Part shown: positions 23,953 through 36,139 of the stretch, piece by piece | Position numbering within the stretch: the first letter of the stretch is position 1 | Layout of the letters: the number at the start of each line of letters is the position of its first letter | NCBI GenBank assembly: GCA_018873245.2 | Contig: JAEMBT020000004.1 | Location: 4,822,573-4,886,572 of the forward strand | Reading direction: 5' to 3' | DNA length: 64,000 nucleotides | From: Archegozetes longisetosus | Lineage: Eukaryota; Arthropoda; Arachnida; Sarcoptiformes; Trhypochthoniidae | Program-made: the position numbers and the translations under genes | The notes under the pieces: generated by a model | What the model was told of the DNA's origin: nothing | The model's input: only the letters and a program-made list of their open reading frames with translations | Database searches by the model: none

Positions 23953-26900
23953 ATGCATGACCTATACGAATGTCAACCTCTTCTTCGAATGCCATCGAAT
24001 GTAAAGATCAAGAAATGCATTTGGAACGAGTCAGCGGATGGTATGACTTTAGTTATGTATTGCGATAATTATCATATATTGTATTATCATATTATAAATG
24101 ACAATGCAAACCAAACCAAGCAACAACTTAATCCTGATGGAAATTCAGTCAATAATAATGTGATTATTAGACAACTACTAATTGACAAAAACAAAGGCGA
24201 ATTGCGTTCAATGAGTTTCAACGAAATGGGATCTCATCTCATGATAATAGTCTCTAATTCAACCATTTTTATTATTCCAATTGCTAAACTAATTAGTCGT
24301 CAGTACGAAACTCTACTAAAAGATGATTCAATAGTCATAGAAAGCTGCTCTCTCAGCAATCCCACAGCAATTGTTTGGTGGAAGAGTTTGGATGAGTCCA
24401 ATGAAATGGCAATTGTTGGCAATGATATCGGGGAAATTAGTTTCATCAATATAAAGACTAAATGTGAAATTGGGGGGACTTATGTACAAAATTCAGTCAA
24501 GTCGCTCAACATAATTGAAGACCGAAATGCTATCAGTCTTATAATTTCGTGTAAGAATGAAACTCAATGGAGACTCATATTAGAAGAAACAAGGAGCAAA
24601 ACTTCCAAGATTTCAGTCAATACTCGTTTTAATACTCATGAACAGTATTACTTTCCATGTTTTATCACTAGCTCTGATGAAAGAGAGACTATTGGACCGA
24701 ATAATTGTTGGAATAATAAACCGTCACCTATTGATATGCTTAATGATTATAATATTCAAGAAACAAACACTATTATTAGTACTACAATTGTATATCAAAA
24801 TCCTCTGATTCTAAGCATATCTGAGGCCATGGTCGAAAATGAAGAGTTCGGGCAAATAATTGTGCGATTGATATCCAATAATGAATTCGACTATACCTTC
24901 TCATCATCTTTAGCGAAATACATAATCCCAAAGCTGTCATCCCTGCCAATCAATAGTGTTATCTTAGCTGAACGATTATTCTTTGTTTATACATCACAAA
25001 GTTGTGCCATTGTGTCGCGAGAATTTTCTGACTCTAGAAAATTAGCAAGACTTAATTGTATTATTCAAGAATTTAAGTTTGATAACGAACAAGTGATTGA
25101 TTCGTATAAATTTGCCAAGTCTAAAAATTATAGGAATAACGATAAAAGTGATGAACTAATGGATTCATTTGTGATTATCACTAGTCAATGTGTCTATGAA
25201 TGCCGTCAAAACTACAGTTGCCAACAATTGTTCAGTTCAATAGTCACGTCAACTCCAACGCCAGCCACAAGTGAGGCTTCCTTATCAATCAAAGCACAAC
25301 GACTCGCATCAATGCTTTGTTATAACATCTCGACTCTCTATGAAAAAACTGCTGATCTATGTTTGGAAAGACGCCAATTCGCATCTGCCGTTCGTTTCTA
25401 CCAAATGGCAAAAACAGCTCAGATTAAAAGGATTGCAAACTTCGTTTCTTTTGGTTACTTCAAAGAAGTCATTGCTTACATTCAAGTTCTATTTTCGTCA
25501 AAGTGTTTTGAACTCGAAGATCAGGATAGAATGCATTTCGCCAACATAGCCATTAATTGTCTGGTCCAACAAATACTTGAGAAGAAAATTAAGAACGAAG
25601 AGAGTGATGCAATAAATACTTTGAAAACTTTCCTTAAAGAGTGTTTGTATTACGACGAAAGTGTTGTTTTGCGTTTACTTGTTGAGCAAGGGTTGTTTGA
25701 TCTGGCTGAATATTGTGCCAAACTGAGAGCACAATACGGACTATTACTTAGTTATTTACTCAAATCCAGTTATCTTCGTGCCAAAGCTCTTGATGAAAGA
25801 CAATATGAGATCATTTTGCGCAGTCATTATAAAGACTTGGTGCTCAACACAAGCAAATGTATATCGTATTTGAATTGTTTTACGTCACCAGAAATCACAT
25901 ATTCATTAATTCTACACAAAGAACTAATCGCTAAATATTTAAGGTTTGTCGTCAAGCTTTTGCCCACTCTAGAGATGCCTTTCTTAGTAAAAATTGCCGC
26001 TATTTTTGACCCAAGACGTTCTCCAACACAACTTCTATTGAACCGTATTCTATCTCAATTAAAACAAACTTATTTGAATACTGAAGATATTGACGACCAA
26101 TTTGTTCAAAAGAAAGATGTTCTCAACTTTTTCATCTTTGTCACTTTAATGATCCTTCGTCAAAATGGTTCGGTTAATGTTTTTGATGAAAAATTCATAA
26201 CAATCGAGCCTTTCATTAAAGACATAGAAAATTCTAATAAAAAGAGATTGATCGTAGAAACAGTTGAGATCAATGCCGGACTATCTCATTCGGCATATAT
26301 TCAAAACGGATGTCTTTATTTATGGGGAAAATCACAATTTGGTTGTCTTGGCCTTCAAACTGATGACTGCACCAATGTTTCGAAATCTATTTCAAACCCA
26401 ACGTGTTTGGATTTTTTCAAAAATGTTTTATCGATTTCCGTGAAAGCAGTTTCATGTGGCGCTCATCACACATTAGTCTTGGCTGATTTCGGGGTTTACA
26501 CGTTCGGTTCATCGCAATTCGGACAACTGGGTCTCGGGAAAGATGTAGTTTTATCTCGAAATCCAGTTATAATAAGTGAATTGGTCAATAAGGAGATAAT
26601 TAGAATAGAATGTGGTCAATACCATTCTTTGGCAATTTCACTGGATGGTTCCCTCTTCACGTGGGGTTGGGGTCTTCACGGACAGCTTGGAAACGGTAGC
26701 ATTGAAAATGTCTATACACCTAAAGTTGTTGATTACCTGAAGGGGATAAAGATAGTTCAAGCCTTTGCTGGATATGCGCATACTATTGGTGAGGATTGAA
26801 TATTCTCGAAAATTTCTTCATTTGTTAATATTTATATTATTTTTCAGCGCTTGACTCTGAAGGCATCGTTTATTCATTCGGAAACGGAACTTACGGGCAA

Positions 26901-28583
26901 TTAGGACTGGGAACCAATATTAAGCACACCGTTCCTCAAAAAGTTAGTTTGCTAACTGAACCAATCAGTCGAATCGCAACCAAGTATTTCCATTCACTTG
27001 CACTCAGTCGTGATAAACAAACTTTGTATATATGGGGATGCAATCCTCAAGCGATTCGCATCCAGGCTCATTGCTTACGCAAATCACGACTCAATCAGAA
27101 GCCGCAGCAAGCAACAACAGGTGTTGCCCCCAATCAAGACCATCTAAAACCTATGAAAGTTGACACAAGTAACATAACAAGCGGACAAATCGTCAAAATG
27201 TGTACGGGAAGTATGCATTCAGTCTTATTGACTTCTGAAGGAGAAGTCTATTCGTTTGGCAGAGGTGTTGATGGCCAGTTGGGTCACGGAAAGGTCAGAG
27301 AGATTAAGATACCATCAAAGATCATGGCCATGAATGGTATAAATATTGTGGATATCGCTGCTGGAAGTGATTTCTCTCTGGCCGTAGATATCACTGGCTC
27401 TATTTGGGGTTGGGGTCAAAACAATGATTCACAAATAGGCCCAAAATCTTCGAGTCTTCCCTCGAGTTATTCTGCTGTAGATGAAAATAAAAAGATTTCT
27501 ATTAAAACAAATCGTCGACTGATAACTTTTGTTGCCGGCGGTAAAAACATAGAACAGTTGCCAATCAGGATAAATATCTACGAGGATATTGAATCTTATT
27601 GTGATAGTCTTAACTATAGTTTAGATATTAATGCAATGAAAGCATCGACAAGATTTTCTATAATCAATGATTTGCACGTTTTTACTCATGAAAACTCTGT
27701 TTTGTTTGATCAGCAAATTTTAGCCTCAATCCTAGCCTTTTATAAGCAGGAATTAGATTTAAATTCTGTTCTTAATCGATGCCAAAACTTCAAATGTCTC
27801 CAAATGGCAGCTTTTGTCTGCGAATTACAAAAAGATTTTCCGAAGGCATTCGACTTCCAATTACAAGCTTTGCAAATGTCATATAAAAGCAAAGAATCTA
27901 AAGTCTTTACAATTTTTTGTAACAAAATTTTCTGCATCTTTGTTAACAAAACCTTGGATAACATTGAAGAACTTTCGAAAATTTTAGGATTATTTTTTCA
28001 TTTCTGGTTTGAGAATGAGTTTAGCATTGAATCATTGGAATCACTTTTGGATAACTGTTATAAATTGAATATCAAAGATTCAATGTTTGGAATTTCATTT
28101 TTTAGCTATTTGAAAGAAAATCAAAATATTAAAAATAAGTTTAGTTCGTGTTTTCTGTTAGAAATGGTTGAGTTTACTATAAAAACTATAGCTAATAAGC
28201 CCGAAAAGTCATTTGTCTACCAAAATGCGATTGAAAAGATCGCTTCAGACATAGAAGATGTTTCATTTCCAGCTGAAAAATTGTGGCAAAATATTTTATC
28301 ACACTTTCAAAGCAATAAGCTTTCATTATCTAATGACAACGGAGTAGAAATGGTTCCCTTAGAGGAAGAGATAATTCTATTCACTTGTAATCATTATTAC
28401 AGCGCTAATCACTTCAAACTGACAGTTCTTCCAAACTTTGAAAAAGATATCAATGAAATCAATGGAATCGCTAGAAATGAAATCGAAGATATGTTAGAAT
28501 TCTATAAGGATTTTAATAAAGAGTTATGGGATAATGTGTGTCCCAAGTGTGTTATCAATGACGTTAAGGCTAAACATATTTAG
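23953..28583 (+). CDS. Large protein with seven-blade RCC1 propeller
   Basis: Two exons, 23953-26788 and 26848-28583, joined in phase 1 (HTI|A), 1523 residues. Residues 1-450 look like a beta-rich, possibly propeller domain; about 460-770 is helical and repeat-like (KTADLCLERRQFASAVRFY). Residues 775-1150 carry seven RCC1 repeats: LYLWGKSQFGCLGL, VYTFGSSQFGQLGLG, LFTWGWGLHGQLGNG, VYSFGNGTYGQLGLG, a diverged TLYIWG, VYSFGRGVDGQLGHG and IWGWGQNNDSQIG. The C-terminal 370 residues are helical and end with possible zinc ligands (CNHYYSANHF and CPKC). RCC1 propellers often act as guanine-nucleotide exchange or ubiquitin-related modules. The architecture recalls trafficking regulators such as fly claret, but that is a guess. 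An AATAAA lies at 28734-28739. Confidence 0.85.
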
Positions 28584-29972
28584 ATTTTTGAAATTTTTCA
28601 AATTGTCATATAATTTAAAGTTTATCAGTTCAGTTCTTAATTGACATTTTTGTTATAATATTAACTATTGTAAGTTTCTATTGATTTGTAATCTCTAATC
28701 TTTATAAATATGTGATACAAAATTTTCTAATCGAATAAATTTACCAGTTTTACATAGTTTCACGAATTTTAAGGCTGTTTATTCTTATTGCCACTAGATA
28801 TGTTTTACATTCAAAAACTTGTCAGTTTAGCCTACAATTAATTAGTATAATTCTAATGGAGTGCTGCAACACTTTACTCTTGTTCCATGTTTTGAAACTA
28901 TTTAATTGCAAGTCAAGCTCACGAGTCTTCAATGTAAAGCATATTTATTAGGAATAAAGATCTGATAAAGTACTGCAACTCTTTGAAGTTTTCAAGGCTG
29001 CAGTATTAAATATACATGATTGTTACAAATTACACTAGTAATCTCTTCACTTGGCTTCGGTTATGTTTTGAGTTGTATTGTATCAACTTACTTATTTTCC
29101 AGCCTTAAGTAAGTTTTATGAAAGATAGCTATTATACGTCAAACTTAAAGCTGAGATGAGCTCGTACTGCAACCATTATATGTCAAGTTTTATGCCAAAG
29201 CCTTTTTAATTATGAATTAAGTTCAGATTTAAGTTAGTTTAAGGCTATACAGTTGCATATCGTGCAGACCTTATATTTACTTACACTTAATAATATAAGC
29301 ATTATTTTCAGCGCGTTTTGGCATATTTCTATGTGTGAGTTGGACCAGAACAAGATGCAACAATGAGGCTACATTAGAAATTATAAAGCCACTTTGAAAT
29401 ATAACGAATCGGTTTGGCGTAAGACAATTAAAAACAATTGTCGCCCTTCGTCATTCTGACTATTGTATTCTTATTATGCTTATCATATATTCTGTAGCAT
29501 TGGTCGAAAAGGCCGCTTTAGAAAACAAACATCTAATATTTTAGCAAAAGTTCCATGCTATGGAAAATAAGAAACCAAATTAATACTCAATGCATTTTCG
29601 CCCATCACTGTATCTGCATAGGACTAATTGATAACGCATTCCTTAAAGCATTGAAACCTCCAAAATATTTAACTTTCATTTAACACAAAATATTCAATGA
29701 ATGAATGTGAAAATACTCATATGTAATCTTAATTTATATAAAAATAGAGTATAAATTGTCTACAAACTTTACTTCAATTCTTGCTTTCTCAGACTTAATC
29801 AAAAGATCAAACTTTGATACGGGATTAGGGGGAAACAAAACTACCCCTTGCGATTCGACTTGCTTTGAGCTTTTGTAGAGTGTAGTTGTATGTTACTCTC
29901 TATTTACAGTCAAGCAGTTGTAAAAAATGATAAGTTAAAGCTTTTAAATAAAAACCCAATTAACAACGGGTA
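28584..29972. other. Spacer after the RCC1 gene
   Basis: Contains the AATAAA at 28734-28739 of the upstream gene and then AT-rich sequence without coding signal. It forms the left edge of the transposon-rich island. Confidence 0.4.
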
Positions 29973-30520
29973 GTGTTACGGACATTTTTCATGTCAGCGC
30001 TGAAAAGGTGCACGCAGTCAGACGGTAGTGGTGGTACGTCCATGGACGTTGCTTCGGATCGATCAAAAACATCCAGTCAACAAATGGAAGATATCAGCGA
30101 GAATTTCGAAGCAACAAGAGGTACAGTTGAACGTGGTATTGAGATGGTAGTAGATGACTCACAACGTGGAAAACCTACGCGCGCCAAAATTTCGCTATAG
30201 ATTTGACGAAGAAGCTTTACTGCATTAAACAGTTTTAACGAGAATTTATCAAAGGTTAGAGACGTATATCTAGCCTTATATAATTGGGATGACGCTTCCT
30301 TTGAAACAAAGAAATGGAATTAGGTAGAATCATACTAGCATTGCATAAAATCATGTCGAAATTAGGTCCCAATTTCTAGAAGCGCAGAAAGACCTTTATG
30401 GTCAAAGAACCAAAAGAGCTGAGCCTAAAAGATCATATGCCTCGGCAGTTGCGAATTAGCAATCTGCTGATAAACAAGTATCAGTAGTGTACATTCATAA
30501 TCTTCTATTTTTTATTTCAT
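29973..30520 (+). pseudogene. Probable relic of a retrotransposon ORF1/gag-like protein
   Basis: A Ser/Thr/Asp-rich open stretch (29973-30200) is followed, in shifting frames with stops, by fragments such as KVRDVYLALYNWDDASFE and LYGQRTKRAEPKRSYASAVA. The SYASAVA-type segment resembles the linker before the zinc knuckles in ORF1 of R1/I-like non-LTR elements. No zinc knuckle is preserved, so the assignment is weak. Confidence 0.3.
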
Positions 30521-30534
30521 TTTATCACGAAGAT

Positions 30535-31541
30535 GCAGGGTGTAAAAGAAGACTCCGTAAAAATAAAAGCTAATAACTTTTTAATTATTCGACCGATTTG
30601 AAAAATTTATTTTGTTTAAAAGTAGAATAATGGGAGATTTTTCTAGCTTTGGCATTTTTATGATTCTAGCACTCATGTCATTTATATTCGTGAAATAGTT
30701 AACGTTACAGTCTATGGAAAAATTTCAAATTTGAGTATCGCGAGCCGATATCGACACCATTTTTACAAAATATATTTATTATATCATTATAGTCAACCTT
30801 ATCGAATTTGACAGCCATTGGTCAAGAACTTTAAAAGTTATGGCTATTTTTCATATTTTCATGCAGAATGTAGAGGATATAAAATAAGACTCGGTAAAAG
30901 TGAAAGTTAATAACTTTTAATCTGCTTTATTTAGTAAAGTGAAATTCAAGATAAAATAGACTCGATATGCCAACCGTTTTGATTATGAATGTGGAACAAA
31001 CGAACTTTGAAATTCTCGATCACATTATTGAGAACATCGGATGATATCTTTTCTATTTCAATTTTGATTGCATTTTCGAGTTGTTCCATCGTTAAAGGAT
31101 TAAAATTTTCAATTATAAAAGTGTCGCTTAGTTTCAAAACTTAAAGACTTGAAATAAAAAAAGCTATAAAGAAATACTTCTAAGGAGTTCAATATTCTAC
31201 ATTCTGTATGAAAATATGAAAAATAGCCATAACTTTTAAAGTTCTTGACCAATGGCTGTCAAATTTGATAAGGTTGACTATAATGATATAGTAAATATAT
31301 TTTGTAAAAATGGTGTCGATATCGGCTCGCGATATTCAAATTTGAAATTTTTCCCATAGACTGTAACGTTAACTATTTCACGAATATAAATGACATGGGT
31401 GCTAGAATCATAAAAATTCCAAAGCTAGAAAAAAACTCCCATTATTCTACTTTTAAACAAAAGAAATTTTTTTTAAATCAGTCGAATAATTAAAAATTAT
31501 TTATTTTTTTTTACGGAGTCTTTTCTTTTACACTCTGTAGT
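30535..31541. mobile_element. DNA element with about 350-bp inverted arms
   Basis: The left arm (about 30535-30880) and right arm (about 31190-31541) are reverse complements over roughly 340 bases. Shared stretches include AGTAGAATAATGGGAG, ACGTTAACTATTTCACGAA, CGAGCCGATATCGACACCAT and TTGACAGCCATTGGTCAAGA. The outer tip TGCAGGGTGTAAAAGA faces TACAGAGTGTAAAAGA on the other side. A related motif (TGCAGAATGTAG) recurs at the inner edge of both arms, suggesting a nested or duplicated terminus. The centre holds the end of a possible transposase on the minus strand. Several mismatches and small gaps between arms point to an old insertion. Confidence 0.8.
30946..31137 (-). pseudogene. Possible transposase C-terminal fragment
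   Basis: A short minus-strand frame inside the long-TIR element encodes LNNVIENFKVRLFHIHNQNG followed by WHIESIL. The pattern of a helix, then Asn-Gly-x-His-[IF]-Glu, resembles the end of Tc1/mariner or IS630-type transposases. No catalytic residues lie in the fragment. Confidence 0.35.
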
Positions 31542-31767
31542 TGAATAATACTCTTAAACCTTTATTATGAGGTTGATATGAGGTTAACAAAAAAATTGGT
31601 GAGGTTTCGGTTTAGGAGGCAGTAGTAATACCCTGACTGAGAAATCTCGAAACAGGGATTTCCCTAAACTGCAGTAAACCTTTATTAAGAATAATTTTAA
31701 AAAGCGATTTAAATAATAATGAAATAAACACAAATAATTATTAAATAAAAGAAAAATTAAATAAAAT

Positions 31768-33100
31768 TTAAGAAATAAAGCCATCGTGCAAATGCGGAGT
31801 ACGTAAATCATTTTCAAACGATTTGATCCTAATTTTCCCAAGTCTGGAATAAATACTAATTATATCTAAAATAAATTGTTTAAAAATTTCACCAACGGGT
31901 AAATGCTTTAGTCGGTGAAAATACAAAAACTGGCGAATATGAGAATCTAAAAGATGAGAATTAAATGAAGGTAACAATTCTTTTAATGTTCGGTTTAATT
32001 TCTCTACAGTTTGGGTACGGATTTCTCGGTTCTCAGGGTCTAAAAAATTTTTTATAAATAACCACCCCGTGATTGTAGCCTAGGGCACTAAGTCCATTAT
32101 ATGCCGTCTACCCATCAGAAAAATTGTAATTCCTTCCTGCGGTACCCTCACGAATTTTTTTTATTAGAGGAACTAAAGTGCGCGCACCTTGGGTCTGGAC
32201 AGGAATGACAAAAATTCGCTTAGTTTCCCGACATATTGTAAAGTCTGGATCTTTAATAGGAGCGTGTACGAAATCAATTTTTAAAATATAAACACTTTAT
32301 TTAACATAACCACAAATTACATAAGATTTCACAGGATTTTAACACTGGAAGAAAGAGCGAAAAATTTAAGAAAAACACGACATTTTATAGGAACAATAGG
32401 CGGGTTAAATTAGAAAATGTTTTACAATGATAGGCTAAACCTTTTAAGGTCAATAGCACATTTAGCTAGGATTGGGAGATTGTATAACTAGGACATACTT
32501 AGGTAGGTTTTAAGAGTTGAAATATGCTTACTCTCAGCTGTCTTCATAACTTGTACAGTTGAGACAAGCATGTGAAGATTTCTTTTGTAGAAACAAAAAG
32601 TAATCTTTAGATCGGTAATAAATGTTGACATATACGGTGAGTTATGAAAATTAATTTAGCAATATAGGTTATTACAAAAGTATTTTGGTATAGGTCTAAT
32701 TAAGAAACTTAAACGTTATTAAAATATTCCTGTGAAGATCCATTGGATTTGTTTTCTTAAAATACGTCCCCTTTGATATTTTCTTTTCCAAATAGAGGTC
32801 TCATCCACTTCCACTATTAACCCGGGTCCTCTAATTGGTTCAAAAGGCCGGTTTTAGTTTGTAATTTAGCAGATTTTTCTGCAAAACTTACACCAATCGA
32901 CGGTGGCCTCCGATCCGATTCCGGTTACTTCTATAGCTTGGGTTACTGGTCGGTGGTTGCAGAACATAAAAACCAGTTTTAGTATTTCCAATTTTTTGAG
33001 ATTAGATTTTCAAACCAAGTGCCAGTCAATAGGAATACTGATTTTCTACAGATATATTTGCGGCATCTAAATACGAGCTTTGCTAATTTTTTTCGACCCG
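31768..33100 (-). pseudogene. Decayed Merlin (ISXO2/IS1595-like) transposase, copy 1
   Basis: Reading the minus strand from about 33100 downward gives, in broken frames: a zinc/HTH-like start (KYICRKSVFLLTGTWFE), NHRPVTQAIEVTGIGSEATV, VDWCKFCRKIC, then stops, VEVDETSIWKRKYQRGR (first catalytic Asp) and QWIFTG. After about 470 unrelated bases (32245-32720) it resumes with CRETKRIFVIPVQTQGARTL, YNFSDG (second Asp), AYNGLSALGYNHGVV, KLNRTLKELLPSF and further C-terminal residues. This order is typical of ISXO2-like DDE transposases of the Merlin superfamily. Multiple stops, shifts and the inserted block show it is dead. Confidence 0.65.
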
Positions 33101-33104
33101 CATG

Positions 33105-33615
33105 CCGGACATAGTTGGGCCTAGGGATTGTCCTAGGTCCATCAAACTTTACAGTCATGTAGTAGTCCACAGTCTGGTCATGACCACACCTCATTCATGA
33201 CCCTGGGTCTAAATATCAAGGTCCTTACAGGGATCAGACAGTAAAGTGGACCTAAGTCGTCAAGACCTTACCCGATCCCAACCAATATTAAACTTTCTCT
33301 TTCAGCTAATGTGGCTGGATTTATTGCCATTGGGTGACTTTATAAACTGATTGAAAAAGTCAAGGCAAGTTTGTTCTATGAGAGCAATAAATCCAGCCAC
33401 AATAGCTGAAGGAAGAAGTTTAATATTGGTTGGGATCGGTTAAGGTCTTGACCACTTAGCTATACTTTTACTGTTTGATCCCTGACCTTGATATTTAGAC
33501 CCAGGATCATGTATGAGCCATCATGTGTCATCATGACCAGACTGTGGAGTACTACATGACTGTATAGTTTGATGGACCTAGGACAAGTCCCTAGGGCCCT
33601 AGGCCCAACTTTGTC
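33105..33615. repeat. Large palindrome, arms about 235 bp
   Basis: The left arm (about 33105-33345) is repeated as reverse complement at about 33382-33615, with about 40 bases between. Landmarks common to both arms: CTAGGTCCATCAAAC, ACAGTCATGTAGTA, CACAGTCTGGTCATGA, GGGTCTAAATATCAAGGTC, CAACCAATATTAAAC and TGGCTGGATTTATTG. The arms differ by scattered substitutions and one short insertion. It abuts and slightly overlaps the 5' part of the copy-1 Merlin relic, so it may be that element's long terminal repeat or an independent fold-back element. Confidence 0.8.
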
Positions 33616-33852
33616 ACCTTTGGTCCTAGGGCCCAGAATGCGGCCTCAATCGACTCGGACCGCTTAGTAAATTCCAACAATACCATACTTCATGGGGTGA
33701 TTCCTAAGGATTCTAAGAGACAGGCCCATTCCCTTATATTTCTATCTTACCGAAAGAAGTGTCATCATTTAGAATTAAAAGTGGGTACAATTACCCCCAT
33801 TCAACAACATTACAAACTTCAAAGTCCCTTCTGTTTTTAAAAACCGAAAGCT

Positions 33853-34187
33853 CATAGAAAGATGCAGCCCTAGGTAGCTTATCTACCGACGAACAAGAAA
33901 GTGAACCGTATAAGTCTCCTGAGGTACAACCTGATAATGATACGCTGAGTTCGAATGCATATGAGACATCTAGGGCTCAGATGCCCACAAAAGCTAAAAT
34001 TAAGATATATTTAAAAGGTGGTGGAGAAACGAAGGAGAGCAGCTTGTCGGATAGTAGTATATATTCGGCGGAGCTGGAGCGTACGAGTCTCATACTTTTC
34101 GCACCCTCTAAAATTCACAAAAATAGCATATTTCGTCAAAAAACTTACAAAATAGCCCATTTTCATAAAACAAAACTCACAAAATGA
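33853..34187 (+). pseudogene. Unrecognised acidic/serine-rich frame
   Basis: An open stretch of about 110 codons running from 33853, with an internal ATG at 33981. It is Glu/Ser/Asp-rich (DEQESEPYKSPEVQPDNDTL, later KIYLKGGGETKESSLSD). The composition fits the disordered start of a transposon protein. No homologue recognised; its last part runs into the dispersed repeat at 34095. Confidence 0.25.
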
Positions 34188-34507
34188 CCAATAAAAGCCT
34201 AAAAATCAATCAGAAAACCTGGGACACTACGACTCACACCCTCTAAAATTCATGAAAAATACAGTATTTCCATGAAATAAAATGAAAAAACTCACAAAAA
34301 TAGATAATATAAACCAACAAAATCAATGGAAAATGCTAGGACACTACGAATAGTATGGGTACGTGCTTTCTAATATAACAAAAAACCTATTTTCCATCAA
34401 ATAAAACTCATAAAAACCATTTAAAATTTATGAAATTATCACATAAGACAATGAAACTGTAAAAAAATAACAACCAAAGTAAGAGACGAAGGCTGGGACA
34501 GTACGAG
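34095..34507. repeat. Degenerate tandem repeat, block 1 (CTGGGACACTACGA family)
   Basis: About three units of 115-155 bases, each starting near CACCCTCTAAAATTCA, continuing through A-rich sequence with AAACTCACAAAA, and ending in CTGGGACACTACGA or a close variant (34219-34232, 34336-34349, 34493-34507). The same end motif is found 2.2 kb away in block 2. Confidence 0.6.
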
Positions 34508-34519
34508 CTGGCACTTTTT

Positions 34520-35195
34520 ATACCCCTAAACAAAATTTAAATGAAACACCGTGTATGCTATTTAAATAGTTTTTGGCTATAACTTTTAACTAATGGACCT
34601 AGGAGGATGTGGCCTGCACCACTGTGAATTGCTCGTCGAGAGCTTTCAAACGACACCCATATTGTGGGCGTGGACTATAAGGGGTGGTGCCACATTTAGG
34701 TGGGCGTGTCTCTGTAACGAAAGGGGGTAGGGCTTGGTGAGCGATGCCATTCGATTCCTATCATCGGGTACTACTGAAATATGGTCTTATCTGATTTTTA
34801 CAAAACGTGGCCGATTTAATGACAGTTAACCGTTTTACATTGTTGTTCATCAATCAATAATACTATAATGCCGATAACGCCCAAAATAATGAGCCACATA
34901 GTATGAATGATTTTTAGACATTTATTTCCATAAAATACTAATTTCTTTCCCATAGAATATGCAGCACCCATTGTTGTATGATCAACTTTTGTTTTAATTT
35001 TTCACTTAAAATACTTTAAAATATAAAATTTTAACACGAATATTGACGTTTCCAAAACGAAGTCAAGTATTGCATTCTTTGGTTGTGATGTCATTAAATC
35101 TAACAATATTATGAGATTTTTATGTAGAGGCTAGAAAAAAATACCAAGGCTGACAATGACAGCTTACTATGATATTAAAACTTTGCACACACTAA
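34520..35195. other. Repeat-like non-coding sequence
   Basis: GC-richer than its surroundings between about 34560 and 34760, with GCTCGTCGAGAGCTTTCAAA at 34631-34650. No open frame. The motif CTCGTCGAG links it to other parts of the island (38188 and 40876). Confidence 0.4.
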
Positions 35196-35410
35196 TCCTT
35201 TTGCTTTTTCTGATTTAATTAAGGCTCAACTATTAGAAATTATAAAACATACAGTTTCTGATTATAATTTAAATGAAATATTCCACGAACAGGGTCATAT
35301 TCCGTTACGACTGCCCCCTATCACCCAAACCTAAACCCAACAGAGTTGGGGCTGAACTAAAAAAATAATCGGAAACTCAATTAACTCTAGTCTAAAAACT
35401 CAAGAATTTG
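35196..35410 (+). pseudogene. Relic of a DDE transposase (IS630/Tc1-mariner type)
   Basis: Plus-strand frame with AQLLEIIKHTVSDYNLNEIF followed by HEQGHIPLRLPPI, then a shift and LNPTELGLN. This reproduces the block between the second and third catalytic residues of arthropod IS630/Tc1-like transposases (x-G-H-x-x-LRLPPY, then LNPIELxW, where E is the last catalytic residue). Frame shift and stops show it is dead; the upstream domains are not identifiable. Confidence 0.5.
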
Positions 35411-36135
35411 TGCAGTTAGAAAATCTCAATGTTTATACCATAGAACAAACAAAAGTGACTTTATTAATTATGATGACAAGAGGTACATATTGGATGATGA
35501 ATACACAACATTAGCTCACGGACATTATACAATGCGGGGTGACATAAGATAGGATCCATCTTATACAATGGTAAAGCGATTGGAAAAAAATTCAAAGTCA
35601 AAATACATTGTTTTCTATGGAAATCCCATTATATCTCTAAAGTTAACGAACTTTTCTTTTAAACAAAAGATAGTTTTATTTCGAGTTAACTACTCGTGTC
35701 CCCTCTCGAAAACTGAACTTAAATCAGATATGTATTTGTATATAAGGTATGAAAATACAATAAAAGTGTTATCGATCAGAAAGAGATAAGACTTCTGGCG
35801 ACTCTAAATATTTTAATCCGTTGCTTCAATCTCTATAAGATCAATACTTGAAAACTTTTCACATGTTTACTCCAAATAAGTTAGAGAGCTTAGAGTAAAC
35901 TGCAAAGTACAAAATAAATTCAAAACTTGTAAAACCCATTACCTTTACATCCCCCTATTTTATGAATTGTCTCCGTCTGATCTATATAATCGAAGATTTC
36001 ATACATGAAATATATCTTTAACTTAACCCTTCTTACCACATTCTACTTCGTATGTGACATTAGGTAATTTTCTTATTATTTTATATGGTTCTATCATTAA
36101 TGGCTCAAATTTTCGTCTTAAGATTTCATTTTTAT
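35411..36135. other. AT-rich sequence of the island
   Basis: The open stretch at 35568-35789 (+) has no recognisable content. The right-hand part may be the degraded C-terminal end of the integrase relic on the minus strand. Confidence 0.35.
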
Positions 36136-36139
36136 TCTT

